In this document: one piece after another, positions 12,070 to 19,504 of the stretch
Numbering within the stretch: the first letter of the stretch is position 1
Layout of the letters: each line of letters begins with the position of its first letter
Source: Streptomyces fulvorobeus
Lineage (GTDB): Bacteria > Actinomycetota > Actinomycetes > Streptomycetales > Streptomycetaceae
Length of the DNA: 64,000 nt
Direction of reading: 5' to 3'
NCBI RefSeq assembly: GCF_013167895.1
Contig: NZ_BLWC01000001.1
Location: 1,364,001 to 1,428,000 of the forward strand
Notes under the pieces: model-generated
The model's input: only the letters and a program-made list of their open reading frames with translations
Told to the model about the DNA's origin: nothing
The model's database searches: none
Made by a program: the position numbers and the translations under genes

Positions 12070-12726
12070 CTACTCGGCCGCCTTCTTCTTCTCCTCGGCG
12101 TCCTCGATCAGCGCCTCGGCGAGCTGCTGCATGGACAGCCTGCGGTCCATCGACGTCTTCTGGATCCAGCGGAACGCGGCCGGCTCGGAGAGGCCGTAGT
12201 CCGTCTGGAGGATGCTCTTGGCCCGGTCGACGAGCTTGCGGGTCTCCAGGCGCTGCGAGAGGTCCGCGACCTCGCCCTCAAGGGCCTTCAGCTCCGCGAA
12301 CCGGGACACCGCCATCTCGATGGCCGGCACGACGTCGCTCTTGCTGAACGGCTTCACGAGGTACGCCATCGCCCCGGCGTCCCGGGCCCGCTCGACGAGG
12401 TCGCGCTGCGAGAACGCGGTGAGCATGAGGACCGGCGCGATGGACTCCTCTGCGATCTTCTCGGCGGCGGAGATCCCGTCGAGGACGGGCATCTTCACGT
12501 CGAGGATCACGAGGTCCGGCTTGTGCTCCCGGGCCAGCTCGACGGCCCGCTGCCCGTCACCGGCCTCCCCGACGACCGAGTAGCCCTCTTCCTCCAGCAT
12601 CTCTTTGAGGTCGAGGCGGATGAGGGCCTCGTCCTCGGCGATGACGACACGGGTCGTCAGCGGCGGCACGTGCGACTTGTCGTCGTCGACGGCGTCTACG
12701 GGCTGGGGCGACTCGGGGGTGGTCAC
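12070..12726 (-). CDS. ANTAR-domain response regulator (PdtaR-like)
   Basis: This 218-residue regulator combines a CheY-like receiver domain (about residues 26-145) with a C-terminal ANTAR RNA-binding domain (about 150-208). The acidic pocket is EDE at 31-33, the phospho-acceptor is Asp76 in LVILDVKMP, and the switch lysine lies in AYLVKPF. The GTG at 12726 follows AAGGAG. ANTAR proteins such as mycobacterial PdtaR bind paired hexaloop hairpins to prevent termination. No histidine kinase is adjacent. The gene lies beside tRNA-Leu and pyk. Confidence 0.93.
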   Translation of the reverse strand: MTTPESPQPVDAVDDDKSHVPPLTTRVVIAEDEALIRLDLKEMLEEEGYSVVGEAGDGQRAVELAREHKPDLVILDVKMPVLDGISAAEKIAEESIAPVLMLTAFSQRDLVERARDAGAMAYLVKPFSKSDVVPAIEMAVSRFAELKALEGEVADLSQRLETRKLVDRAKSILQTDYGLSEPAAFRWIQKTSMDRRLSMQQLAEALIEDAEEKKKAAE

Positions 12727-12819
12727 GGGGCTCCTTGATTCAGGGCAGGTGCTGCTGCGAAGCAGCCTACCTAGCAGCGCGGGCGGCGAGGCACCCGGTA
12801 CACTCCTGACAGCACCCTC

Positions 12820-12902
12820 GCCGGGTTGGTGGAAGGGTATACACGGATGTCTCAAACACATCTGCTCGAAAGAGCATGCGGGTTCGAATCCCGCACTCGG
12901 CA
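12820..12902 (+). tRNA. tRNA-Leu (anticodon CAA)
   Basis: The 83-nt gene folds as a class II tRNA. The acceptor GCCGGGT pairs with ACTCGGC followed by discriminator A. The anticodon stem GATGT/ACATC carries loop CTCAAAC with CAA at 12853-12855, which reads the Leu codon UUG. A long variable arm TGCTC-GAAA-GAGCA and the T arm GCGGG-TTCGAAT-CCCGC complete it. CCA is not encoded. A TACACT -10-like box lies at 12799-12804. Confidence 0.95.
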
Positions 12903-12912
12903 CGCATAGATG

Positions 12913-12948
12913 AAAGCGGATGTTCACGTTCTCGTGAACATCCGCTTT
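12913..12948 (+). terminator. Intrinsic terminator after tRNA-Leu
   Basis: A perfect 16-bp stem (12913-12928 with 12933-12948) has loop TTCT, and the descending arm runs straight into a T5 tract. This is a classical Rho-independent terminator, uncommon in this GC-rich window. Confidence 0.92.
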
Positions 12949-12988
12949 TTGCTACTCACCGCCATGCTGCATCACCCACAGTTGTGAT

Positions 12989-13777
12989 GTGAACTTCCAC
13001 GGCACAGAAGTGCGCCAGAAGGCACTCGCCCTTCTCCGATCCGGCACCAAGGGCGCCGAAGTCGCCCGCCAACTGAACGTGCCGCGTGGCACCGTCTCGT
13101 ATTGGCTCCATATTGACCGCTCCAGACGAGGTGAGTGTCCTGGCTCGTCGAACCCTCAGTGCCATCGGTGCGACGGTGTCGAACTCGACGAGTCCGCCTA
13201 CGCGTATCTCCTCGGGCTCTACCTGGGCGACGGGCATGTGAGCCAGCACTCCCAGCACCGGGTGCCGAACCTCATGATCACCCTGGACGACGTCTGGCCC
13301 GGCGTTCAGGACGAGGCCGAGGCGGCAATGCGCAAGGTGTTCCCGGACAATGCCACATGTCGGGTGCGCAAGCCTGGCTGCCACAACATCAAGGTGTACT
13401 CGAAGCACCTCGTGTGCCTGTTCCCTCAGCACGGCCCCGGAAAGAAACACGCCCGCAAGATCGTGCTCGAACCATGGCAGCGCGAAATTGTCGACCACCA
13501 GCCGTGGCAATTCGTGCGGGGCCTCATCCACTCGGACGGTTGTCGCATCACGAACTGGACCACCCGCATCGTCGGCGGCGTACAGAAGCGGTATGAGTAC
13601 CCGAGGTACTGGTTCACCAACGTCTCGGACGACATCCGGCAGCTGTACACCGACACCCTCGACAAGCTCGGCATTACATGGACGCACTGCACCCGCGCCG
13701 GTAAGGCGTACAACATCTCCGTCGCCCGACGGGCGTCCGTCGCGCTCATGGACGCCCATGTCGGGCCGAAGTACTGA
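12989..13777 (+). CDS. HTH/LAGLIDADG homing-endonuclease-like protein
   Basis: This 262-residue free-standing protein begins with a helix-turn-helix (about residues 8-40). A possible zinc knuckle follows (Cys50, Cys58, Cys61). Two LAGLIDADG helices are clear: YLLGLYLGDG (73-82) and FVRGLIHSDG (175-184), which carry the acidic residues Asp81 and Asp183. This is the architecture of a monomeric homing endonuclease or a domesticated DNA-binding derivative. The gene starts 87 bp after tRNA-Leu and 41 bp after its terminator. The GTG start has no convincing ribosome site, so the start is uncertain. No host intron or intein is visible around it. It converges with pyk, 8 bp apart. Confidence 0.8.
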   Translation: MNFHGTEVRQKALALLRSGTKGAEVARQLNVPRGTVSYWLHIDRSRRGECPGSSNPQCHRCDGVELDESAYAYLLGLYLGDGHVSQHSQHRVPNLMITLDDVWPGVQDEAEAAMRKVFPDNATCRVRKPGCHNIKVYSKHLVCLFPQHGPGKKHARKIVLEPWQREIVDHQPWQFVRGLIHSDGCRITNWTTRIVGGVQKRYEYPRYWFTNVSDDIRQLYTDTLDKLGITWTHCTRAGKAYNISVARRASVALMDAHVGPKY

Positions 13778-13785
13778 CGACCGGC

Positions 13786-15207
13786 CTAGTCCTCGCCGAT
13801 GTGGTGCACCCGCACCAGGTTCGTCGAGCCGGCCACCCCGGGCGGGGAGCCCGCCGTGATCACCACGATGTCGCCCTTGCGGCAGCGGCCGATCCGCAGG
13901 AGTTCCTCGTCGACCTGGGCCACCATCGCGTCCGTCGAGTCGACGTGCGGGCCGAGGAAGGTCTCCACGCCCCAGGTCAGGTTCAGCTGGCTGCGGGTGG
14001 CCGGGTCCGGGGTGAAGGCCAGGAGGGGGATCGGGGAGCGGTAGCGCGAGAGGCGTTTGACCGTGTCGCCGCTCTGGGTGAAGGCCACCAGGAACTTCGC
14101 GCCGAGGAAGTCGCCCATCTCGGCCGCCGCGCGGGCGACCGCGCCGCCCTGGGTGCGCGGCTTGTTGAGGTCGTTGAGCGGGGGGAGGCCCTTGGCGAGG
14201 ATGTCCTCCTCGGCGGCCTCGACGATCCGGGACATCGTGCGGACGGTCTCGACCGGGTACTTGCCGACGCTGGTCTCGCCCGAGAGCATCACGGCGTCCG
14301 TGCCGTCGATGACGGCGTTGGCCACGTCGGACGCCTCGGCGCGGGTGGGGCGGGAGTTGTCGATCATCGACTCGAGCATCTGGGTGGCGACGATGACCGG
14401 TTTGGCGTTGCGCTTGGCGAGCTTGATGGCGCGTTTCTGGACGATCGGGACCTGTTCGAGGGGCATTTCGACGCCGAGGTCTCCGCGGGCGACCATGATG
14501 CCGTCGAAGGCGGCGACGATGCTGTCGATGTTCTCGACGGCCTGGGGCTTCTCGACCTTGGCGATGACGGGGAGGCGTCGGTTCTCCTCGTCCATGACGC
14601 GGTGGACGTCGTCGATGTCGCGTCCGCTGCGTACGAAGGAGAGGGCGATGATGTCGGCGCCGGTGCGCAGGGCCCAGCGGAGGTCGTCGATGTCCTTCTC
14701 GGAGAGTGCGGGGACGGAGACGGCGACGCCGGGGAGGTTGAGTCCCTTGTGGTCGGAGACCATGCCGCCTTCGATGACGGTGGTGCGGACGCGGGGTCCG
14801 TCGATCTCGGTGACTTCGAGGGTGACGCGGCCGTCGTCGACGAGGATGCGCTCGCCTGGGGTGACGTCGGCGGCGAGGCCGTCGTAGGTGGTGCCGCAGG
14901 TGTGGCGGTCGCCTTCCATGGGTTCGACGGTGATGGTGAAGTCGTCGCCGCGTTCAAGGAGTACGGGGCCTTCGCGGAAGCGTCCGAGGCGGATCTTCGG
15001 GCCTTGAAGGTCTGCGAGGATGCCGACGCTGCGGCCGGTTTCCCGGCATGCCTTGCGTACGTGGTGGTAGCGCGCTTCGTGGTCGGCGTAGGTGCCGTGG
15101 CTGAGGTTGAAGCGGGCGATGTCCATTCCGGCTTCGACCAATGCCTTGATCTGGTCGTATGTGTCGGTTGCGGGTCCCAGGGTACAAACGATTTTTGCTC
15201 GGCGCAT
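13786..15207 (-). CDS. pyk: Pyruvate kinase
   Basis: This 473-residue enzyme converts phosphoenolpyruvate and ADP to pyruvate and ATP in glycolysis. The N-terminal MRRAKIVCTLGPAT, the substrate region IAKVEKPQAVENID (catalytic Lys), the metal-binding MVARGDLGVEMP and the SGETSVGKYPVE loop are all present, followed by the C-terminal allosteric domain. The length is normal. It is transcribed alone, with a promoter and overlapping dyad just upstream. Streptomyces usually carry two pyk genes, and which this is cannot be judged from the window alone. Confidence 0.97.
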   Translation of the reverse strand: MRRAKIVCTLGPATDTYDQIKALVEAGMDIARFNLSHGTYADHEARYHHVRKACRETGRSVGILADLQGPKIRLGRFREGPVLLERGDDFTITVEPMEGDRHTCGTTYDGLAADVTPGERILVDDGRVTLEVTEIDGPRVRTTVIEGGMVSDHKGLNLPGVAVSVPALSEKDIDDLRWALRTGADIIALSFVRSGRDIDDVHRVMDEENRRLPVIAKVEKPQAVENIDSIVAAFDGIMVARGDLGVEMPLEQVPIVQKRAIKLAKRNAKPVIVATQMLESMIDNSRPTRAEASDVANAVIDGTDAVMLSGETSVGKYPVETVRTMSRIVEAAEEDILAKGLPPLNDLNKPRTQGGAVARAAAEMGDFLGAKFLVAFTQSGDTVKRLSRYRSPIPLLAFTPDPATRSQLNLTWGVETFLGPHVDSTDAMVAQVDEELLRIGRCRKGDIVVITAGSPPGVAGSTNLVRVHHIGED

Positions 15208-15223
15208 GGTTCGAGCCTAGACC

Positions 15224-15263
15224 TTACCTATGGGTAGGTAATTGGCTCTGCATGACACCTCAA
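15224..15263 (-). promoter_or_regulatory. pyk promoter with an overlapping inverted repeat
   Basis: Read on the minus strand, TTGAGG (15263-15258) is followed after 17 bp by TACCTA (15240-15235), a plausible -35/-10 pair. A dyad TTACCTA-4-TAGGTAA (15224-15241) covers the -10 and presumed start site, about 17 bp upstream of the ATG. This position suits a repressor operator. The cognate regulator is unknown. Confidence 0.5.
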
Positions 15264-15327
15264 CAACCTCTGCGTGAAGGGTTATTGACAAGTGTTGAAT
15301 TGTGCGGCAGGGCGCTCTGATGAGCGT

Positions 15328-16035
15328 TTATCGGAGTGTGGGTGGGGCGAGGGTGAACGACGCCTCGACCTGGGCGTGGACGGCCTGGCGTACGGGTTCG
15401 AGGTCGAGGGGTTCCGGGGTGGCCTCGGCGTCAGCCATGGGGGGTGGGGTGGGGGCGCCGCGGTGGGCGAATCCGGGGCGGGTGGTGCTGCCGGGGTTCG
15501 GGCCGGTGTCGGCGAGTTCGAGGAGGGCGCCGAGTTCGGTGTCGAGGGCTTCGGCGTATTCGCGGGCTCGTTGGACGGCTTCGCGTACGGCCTGGCGGCG
15601 GGCGTGTGCGTGGACGGGTGAGGTGGGGCGCAGGGCCCATCGGGGGCCTGTGACGTGGGTGAGTTCCTGGTCGGCGAGGCGGCTGGTGAGTTCGCCGAGG
15701 GCGGTGAAGTCGGTGAGGGTGACGTTGAGCTGGACGCTGCCGTGGTAGGCGCGGACGCGTTCGCCGCGGCCGTGGCGGGTGAGTTCGGGGCTGATGGAGA
15801 GGGCGCCTGTTTCGAGTGCGTCGATGGCTTCGCCGTAGCTTCTGATGAGTTCGGTGGCTTGGGTGTTGCGCCGGGTGAGGTCGTCGAGGGCGGTGCGTCG
15901 GTCGGTGCCTCGGGCGGAGACGGTGACGAAGATGCGGGCGGTCTCGGGGTCGGCTTCGATGTGGGCTTCGCCTCGGACGGTGACGCGGGGGGTCTGGGGT
16001 GTTCCGTAGGGGCGGGGGGTGTCGTTTTCGCTCAT
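15328..16035 (-). CDS. SIMPL-domain (DUF541) protein
   Basis: This 235-residue protein carries a single SIMPL/DUF541 domain from VTVRGEAHIEADPETARI (about residue 17) to near residue 190. The tail is Pro-rich. ATG 16035 is chosen because the domain starts soon after it; a longer upstream frame exists but looks non-coding. No signal peptide is obvious. The molecular role of SIMPL proteins is poorly understood. It diverges from the 5'-nucleotidase gene, whose start is 164 bp away. Confidence 0.8.
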   Translation of the reverse strand: MSENDTPRPYGTPQTPRVTVRGEAHIEADPETARIFVTVSARGTDRRTALDDLTRRNTQATELIRSYGEAIDALETGALSISPELTRHGRGERVRAYHGSVQLNVTLTDFTALGELTSRLADQELTHVTGPRWALRPTSPVHAHARRQAVREAVQRAREYAEALDTELGALLELADTGPNPGSTTRPGFAHRGAPTPPPMADAEATPEPLDLEPVRQAVHAQVEASFTLAPPTLR

Positions 16036-16199
16036 GCGTTCACTGTGGCACGGGGCGGTGTGGGGTGGCACGGGATGGGGTGGAGGGGGCTTGGGTGTGT
16101 GCGATGTGGTCATCGAATCGAAACCTGTCCGGGGTGTTGCCGGCATGGCCGGCCGGGTCAGAATCTACGCGCGTTGCCCGATCGAACGAGGAGTCAAGG

Positions 16200-18005
16200 A
16201 TGCCGTTGAACCGTAGGACGTTTCTGGGCCGTTCGGCTGCCGCCGGTGCGGGTGCGGCGATGGCGGGCGGTGCTGTCGCGGGGCAGGCGGCGGCCGTGGA
16301 GCCGGTGGGCCGGCGTCGTCCGGCGAAGCGGTACTCCTTCACCGTGATGGGGACGACCGATCTGCATGGCAACGTCTTCAACTGGGACTACTTCACGGAC
16401 AAGGAGTTCGACGACAAGGCGCACAACGATGTGGGTCTGGCGAAGATATCGACGTTGGTCGACCGGGTCAGGGAGAAGCGTGGGCGGCACAACACGCTGC
16501 TGATCGACGCGGGCGACACGATTCAGGGCACTCAGCTCTCGTACTACTACGCGAAGGTCGATCCGATCACGGCGCGGCGTGGGCCGGTGCATCCGATGGC
16601 GCAGGCGATGAACGCGATCGGTTATGACGCGGCGGCGCTCGGCAATCATGAGTTCAACTACGGGATTCCGGTGCTGCGGAAGTTCGAGGAGCAGTGTGAT
16701 TTTCCGCTGCTGGGTGCGAACGCGCTGGATGCGAAGACGTTGCGGCCGGCTTTTGCACCGTATGTGATCAAGAGGCTTCGTACGCCGTACGGGCGTGATG
16801 TGCGGGTGGCGGTGCTGGGGTTGACGAATCCGGGGATCGCGATCTGGGACAAGGCTCATGTGGGCGGGAAGATGGTGTTTCCGGGTCTTGAGGAGCAGGC
16901 GGCGCACTGGGTTCCGAGGTTGCGGTCGATGGGTGCGGATGTGGTGATCGTGTCGGCGCATTCGGGGTCGAGTGGTACGTCGTCGTACGGGGATCAGTTG
17001 CCCTATGTGGAGAACGCGGCGGGTCTGGTGGCGGAGCGGGTCGCGGGTATCGACGCGATTCTGGTGGGGCACGCGCACGCGGAGATTCCTGAGCATTTCG
17101 TGACGCATGTGGGGACCGGGAAGCGGGTGGTGTTGTCGGAGCCGTTGAAGTGGGGGCAGCGGTTGACGTTGTTCGACTTCGAGCTGGTGTGGGAGGGGGG
17201 CCGTTGGTCGGTGGAGGGGGTCGGGGCTTCGGTGCTGAACTCCAACGAGGTGGCGGAGGACCGGAAGATCACTTCGTTGCTCGGTGACGAGCACGCGAAG
17301 GTGGTGGCGTATGTGAATCAGGTGATCGGTACGTCGGTGGTGGCGATGTCGACGGCCCAGGCGCCGTGGAAGGACGAGCCGATCATCGATCTGATCAATG
17401 AGGTGCAGACGGAGACGGTGCGGGCGGGGCTGGCGGGTGGTGAGTACGCGGGGTTGCCTGTGCTGTCGCAGGCGTCGTGTTTCTCGCGTACGGCGGGTGT
17501 TCCGGAGGGTGAGGTGACGATCCGGGATGCGGCGGGGTTGTATCCGTTCGAGAACACGCTTGAGGCGCGGTTGTTGACGGGTGCGCAGTTGAAGGACTAC
17601 TTGGAGTATTCGGCGCGGTATTTCGTGCAGACGGCTGCGGGCGCTGTGGTGGACACGTCGAAGTTGACGAATGCGGGTGGCACGCCGGATTACAACTATG
17701 ACGCGGTTTCGGGGGTGTCGTATGACATCGACATCGCGAAGCCGGTGGGTGCGCGGATCGTGGATCTGTCGTTCGAGGGTGTGGCGGTCGATCCGGCGGC
17801 GTGGTTCGTTTTGGCGGTGAACAATTACCGGGCGGGCGGGGGCGGTAATTTTCCGCATGTGCCGGGTGCGAAGCAGGTGTGGGCGGATTCGGACGAGATC
17901 CGCAACACGATCATCAACTGGGTGAAGGCGAAGGGGTCGGTGGATCCGGCGGGGTTCGCTTCGGTGGGCTGGCGGTTGACGCGGGATGGTGTGCCGGTGT
18001 TCTGA
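16200..18005 (+). CDS. Tat-exported 5'-nucleotidase / metallophosphatase
   Basis: This 601-residue UshA-like protein has a Tat signal (NRRTFLGRSAAAGAG, residues 4-18) and a hydrophobic Ala/Gly stretch. The calcineurin-like catalytic domain shows TTDLHGN, DAGDTIQGT, GNHEFNYG and GHAHAEIP, which hold the two-metal site. The C-terminal 5'-nucleotidase domain covers about residues 390-580. It would dephosphorylate extracellular nucleotides or cyclic nucleotides to recover phosphate and nucleoside. ATG 16200 follows GGAG. Codons on this strand end mostly in G, unlike the C-ending plus-strand genes at 3-12 kb. Confidence 0.93.
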   Translation: MPLNRRTFLGRSAAAGAGAAMAGGAVAGQAAAVEPVGRRRPAKRYSFTVMGTTDLHGNVFNWDYFTDKEFDDKAHNDVGLAKISTLVDRVREKRGRHNTLLIDAGDTIQGTQLSYYYAKVDPITARRGPVHPMAQAMNAIGYDAAALGNHEFNYGIPVLRKFEEQCDFPLLGANALDAKTLRPAFAPYVIKRLRTPYGRDVRVAVLGLTNPGIAIWDKAHVGGKMVFPGLEEQAAHWVPRLRSMGADVVIVSAHSGSSGTSSYGDQLPYVENAAGLVAERVAGIDAILVGHAHAEIPEHFVTHVGTGKRVVLSEPLKWGQRLTLFDFELVWEGGRWSVEGVGASVLNSNEVAEDRKITSLLGDEHAKVVAYVNQVIGTSVVAMSTAQAPWKDEPIIDLINEVQTETVRAGLAGGEYAGLPVLSQASCFSRTAGVPEGEVTIRDAAGLYPFENTLEARLLTGAQLKDYLEYSARYFVQTAAGAVVDTSKLTNAGGTPDYNYDAVSGVSYDIDIAKPVGARIVDLSFEGVAVDPAAWFVLAVNNYRAGGGGNFPHVPGAKQVWADSDEIRNTIINWVKAKGSVDPAGFASVGWRLTRDGVPVF

Positions 18006-18022
18006 GGGCTGTCCTGTGATGG

Positions 18023-18056
18023 AGCGGCCGTTCCCTGTGGGCAGGGGGCGGCCGCT
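18023..18056. terminator. Terminator between convergent 5'-nucleotidase and N-hydroxylase genes
   Basis: AGCGGCCG (18023-18030) pairs with CGGCCGCT (18049-18056), extended inward by two G-U pairs and a CCCTG/CAGGG stem around loop TGGG. It lies between the two stop codons. Confidence 0.7.
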
Positions 18057-18073
18057 TCTGTCTGTGGGGGGGG

Positions 18074-19504
18074 TCAGTTGGTCTGGACGAGGGGGGTGAG
18101 GACGGGGCTCGGGGTGGGGATTCGGGGGTTGTGGGCGGGGTTGAGGCCAAAGGTGGTGAAGGCGGTGCGGTTGGGGAGGGGGTAGGGGGTGGTGCCGGTG
18201 AGGTCGTTGAGGATGGTGGCGCTGCGCCAGGCGGCGAGGCCGAGGTCGGGGGCGCCGACGCCGTGGGTGTGGCGTTCGGCGTTCTGGACGTAGACGTGGC
18301 CGGTGACGGTGGGGTCGAGGACGAGGCGGAAGTGGTCGTCGATGCGGGGGCGTGCGGAGGCGTCGCGGCGCAGGTAGGGGTCGAGGCCATTGAGGAGGTT
18401 GTCGAGGGGGCGTTCGCGGTAACCGGTGGCGAGGACGACGGCGTCGGTGGTGAGGCGGGAGCGGGTGCCTTGCTGGGTGTGTTCGAGGTGGAGTTCGACG
18501 CGGGTGGTGGCGACGCGGCCTGCGGTGCGTACGCGGACGCCGGGGGTGAGGGTGGTGTCGGGCCAGCCGCCGTGGAGGGTGCGTCGGTAGAGCTCGTCGT
18601 GGATGGCGGCGATGGTGTCGGCGTCGATGCCTTTGTGGAGTTGCCATTGGCGGGGGATGAGTTCGTCGCGTACGGATTCGGGGAGTGCGTGGAAGTAGCG
18701 GCTGTAGTCGGGGGTGAAGTGTTCGAGGCCGAGTTTGGAGTACTCCATGGGGGCGAAGGCGGCGGTGCGGGCGAGCCAGTGGATTTTTTCGGCTCCGGCG
18801 GGGCGGGCGCGCAGGAGGTCGAGGAAGATTTCGGCGCCTGACTGGCCGGAGCCGATCACGGTGATGTGGGGGGCTTTGAGGAGGTGTTCGCGGTGGTGGA
18901 GGTAGTCCGCGGAGTGGATGACGGGGGCGGATTCGGCTTCGGCGAGGGGTTTGAGGGGGTCGGGGATGAAGGGTTCGGTGCCGACGCCGATGGCGACGTT
19001 GCGGGTGTGGGCGCGGCCGAGGGCTCTGGCTTCGCCGTGGGTGTCGATTTGGGTGAAGTCGACTTCGAAGAGGGCGTGTTCGGTGTTCCAGCGGACGGCG
19101 TCGACCTGGTGGCCGTAGTGGAGTCCGGGGAGCCGGTCGCTGACCCAGCGGCAGTAGGAGTCGTATTCGGTGCGTTGGATGTGGAAGCGCTCGGCGAAGT
19201 AGAAGGGGTAGAGGCGGTCCTGGTCGCGTAGGTAGTTGAGGAAGGACCAGGGGCTGGCGGGGTCGGCGAGGGTGACGAGGTCGGCGAGGAAGGGGACTTG
19301 GAGGGTGGCGCCGTCGATGAGGAGGCCGGGGTGCCAGTGGAAGGCGGGGCGTTGTTCGTAGAAGGCGGTGGTGAGGGGCTGGTGGTGTCCGGGGGTGGCG
19401 GGTACGCCGTGGGCGAGGGCGGCGAGGGAGAGGTTGAAGGGGCCGATGCCGATGCCGACGAGGTCGTGTGGCTGGTCGGGTTCGGGTGTGGGCCTGTCGG
19501 TCAT
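18074..19504 (-). CDS. Lysine/cadaverine N-hydroxylase-like flavoprotein (DesB-like)
   Basis: This 476-residue flavin monooxygenase belongs to the lysine/ornithine N-monooxygenase family. The FAD site is GIGIGPFNLSLAALAHG near residue 17. The NADPH site is VIGSGQSGAEIFLDLL near residue 260, and the C-terminal ATGYRERP motif is present. In desferrioxamine-type pathways such enzymes hydroxylate the terminal amine of cadaverine. ATG 19504 overlaps the decarboxylase stop (ATGA), so the two genes are coupled. No acyltransferase (DesC) or NIS synthetase (DesD) follows, so the final product cannot be predicted. Confidence 0.88.
   Translation of the reverse strand: MTDRPTPEPDQPHDLVGIGIGPFNLSLAALAHGVPATPGHHQPLTTAFYEQRPAFHWHPGLLIDGATLQVPFLADLVTLADPASPWSFLNYLRDQDRLYPFYFAERFHIQRTEYDSYCRWVSDRLPGLHYGHQVDAVRWNTEHALFEVDFTQIDTHGEARALGRAHTRNVAIGVGTEPFIPDPLKPLAEAESAPVIHSADYLHHREHLLKAPHITVIGSGQSGAEIFLDLLRARPAGAEKIHWLARTAAFAPMEYSKLGLEHFTPDYSRYFHALPESVRDELIPRQWQLHKGIDADTIAAIHDELYRRTLHGGWPDTTLTPGVRVRTAGRVATTRVELHLEHTQQGTRSRLTTDAVVLATGYRERPLDNLLNGLDPYLRRDASARPRIDDHFRLVLDPTVTGHVYVQNAERHTHGVGAPDLGLAAWRSATILNDLTGTTPYPLPNRTAFTTFGLNPAHNPRIPTPSPVLTPLVQTN

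Noticed and set aside
12820..13777. Integrated element with an att duplication of the tRNA-Leu 3' end
   Set aside because: I saw no second copy of the tRNA 3' sequence downstream and no integrase gene. Only the LAGLIDADG gene lies there.
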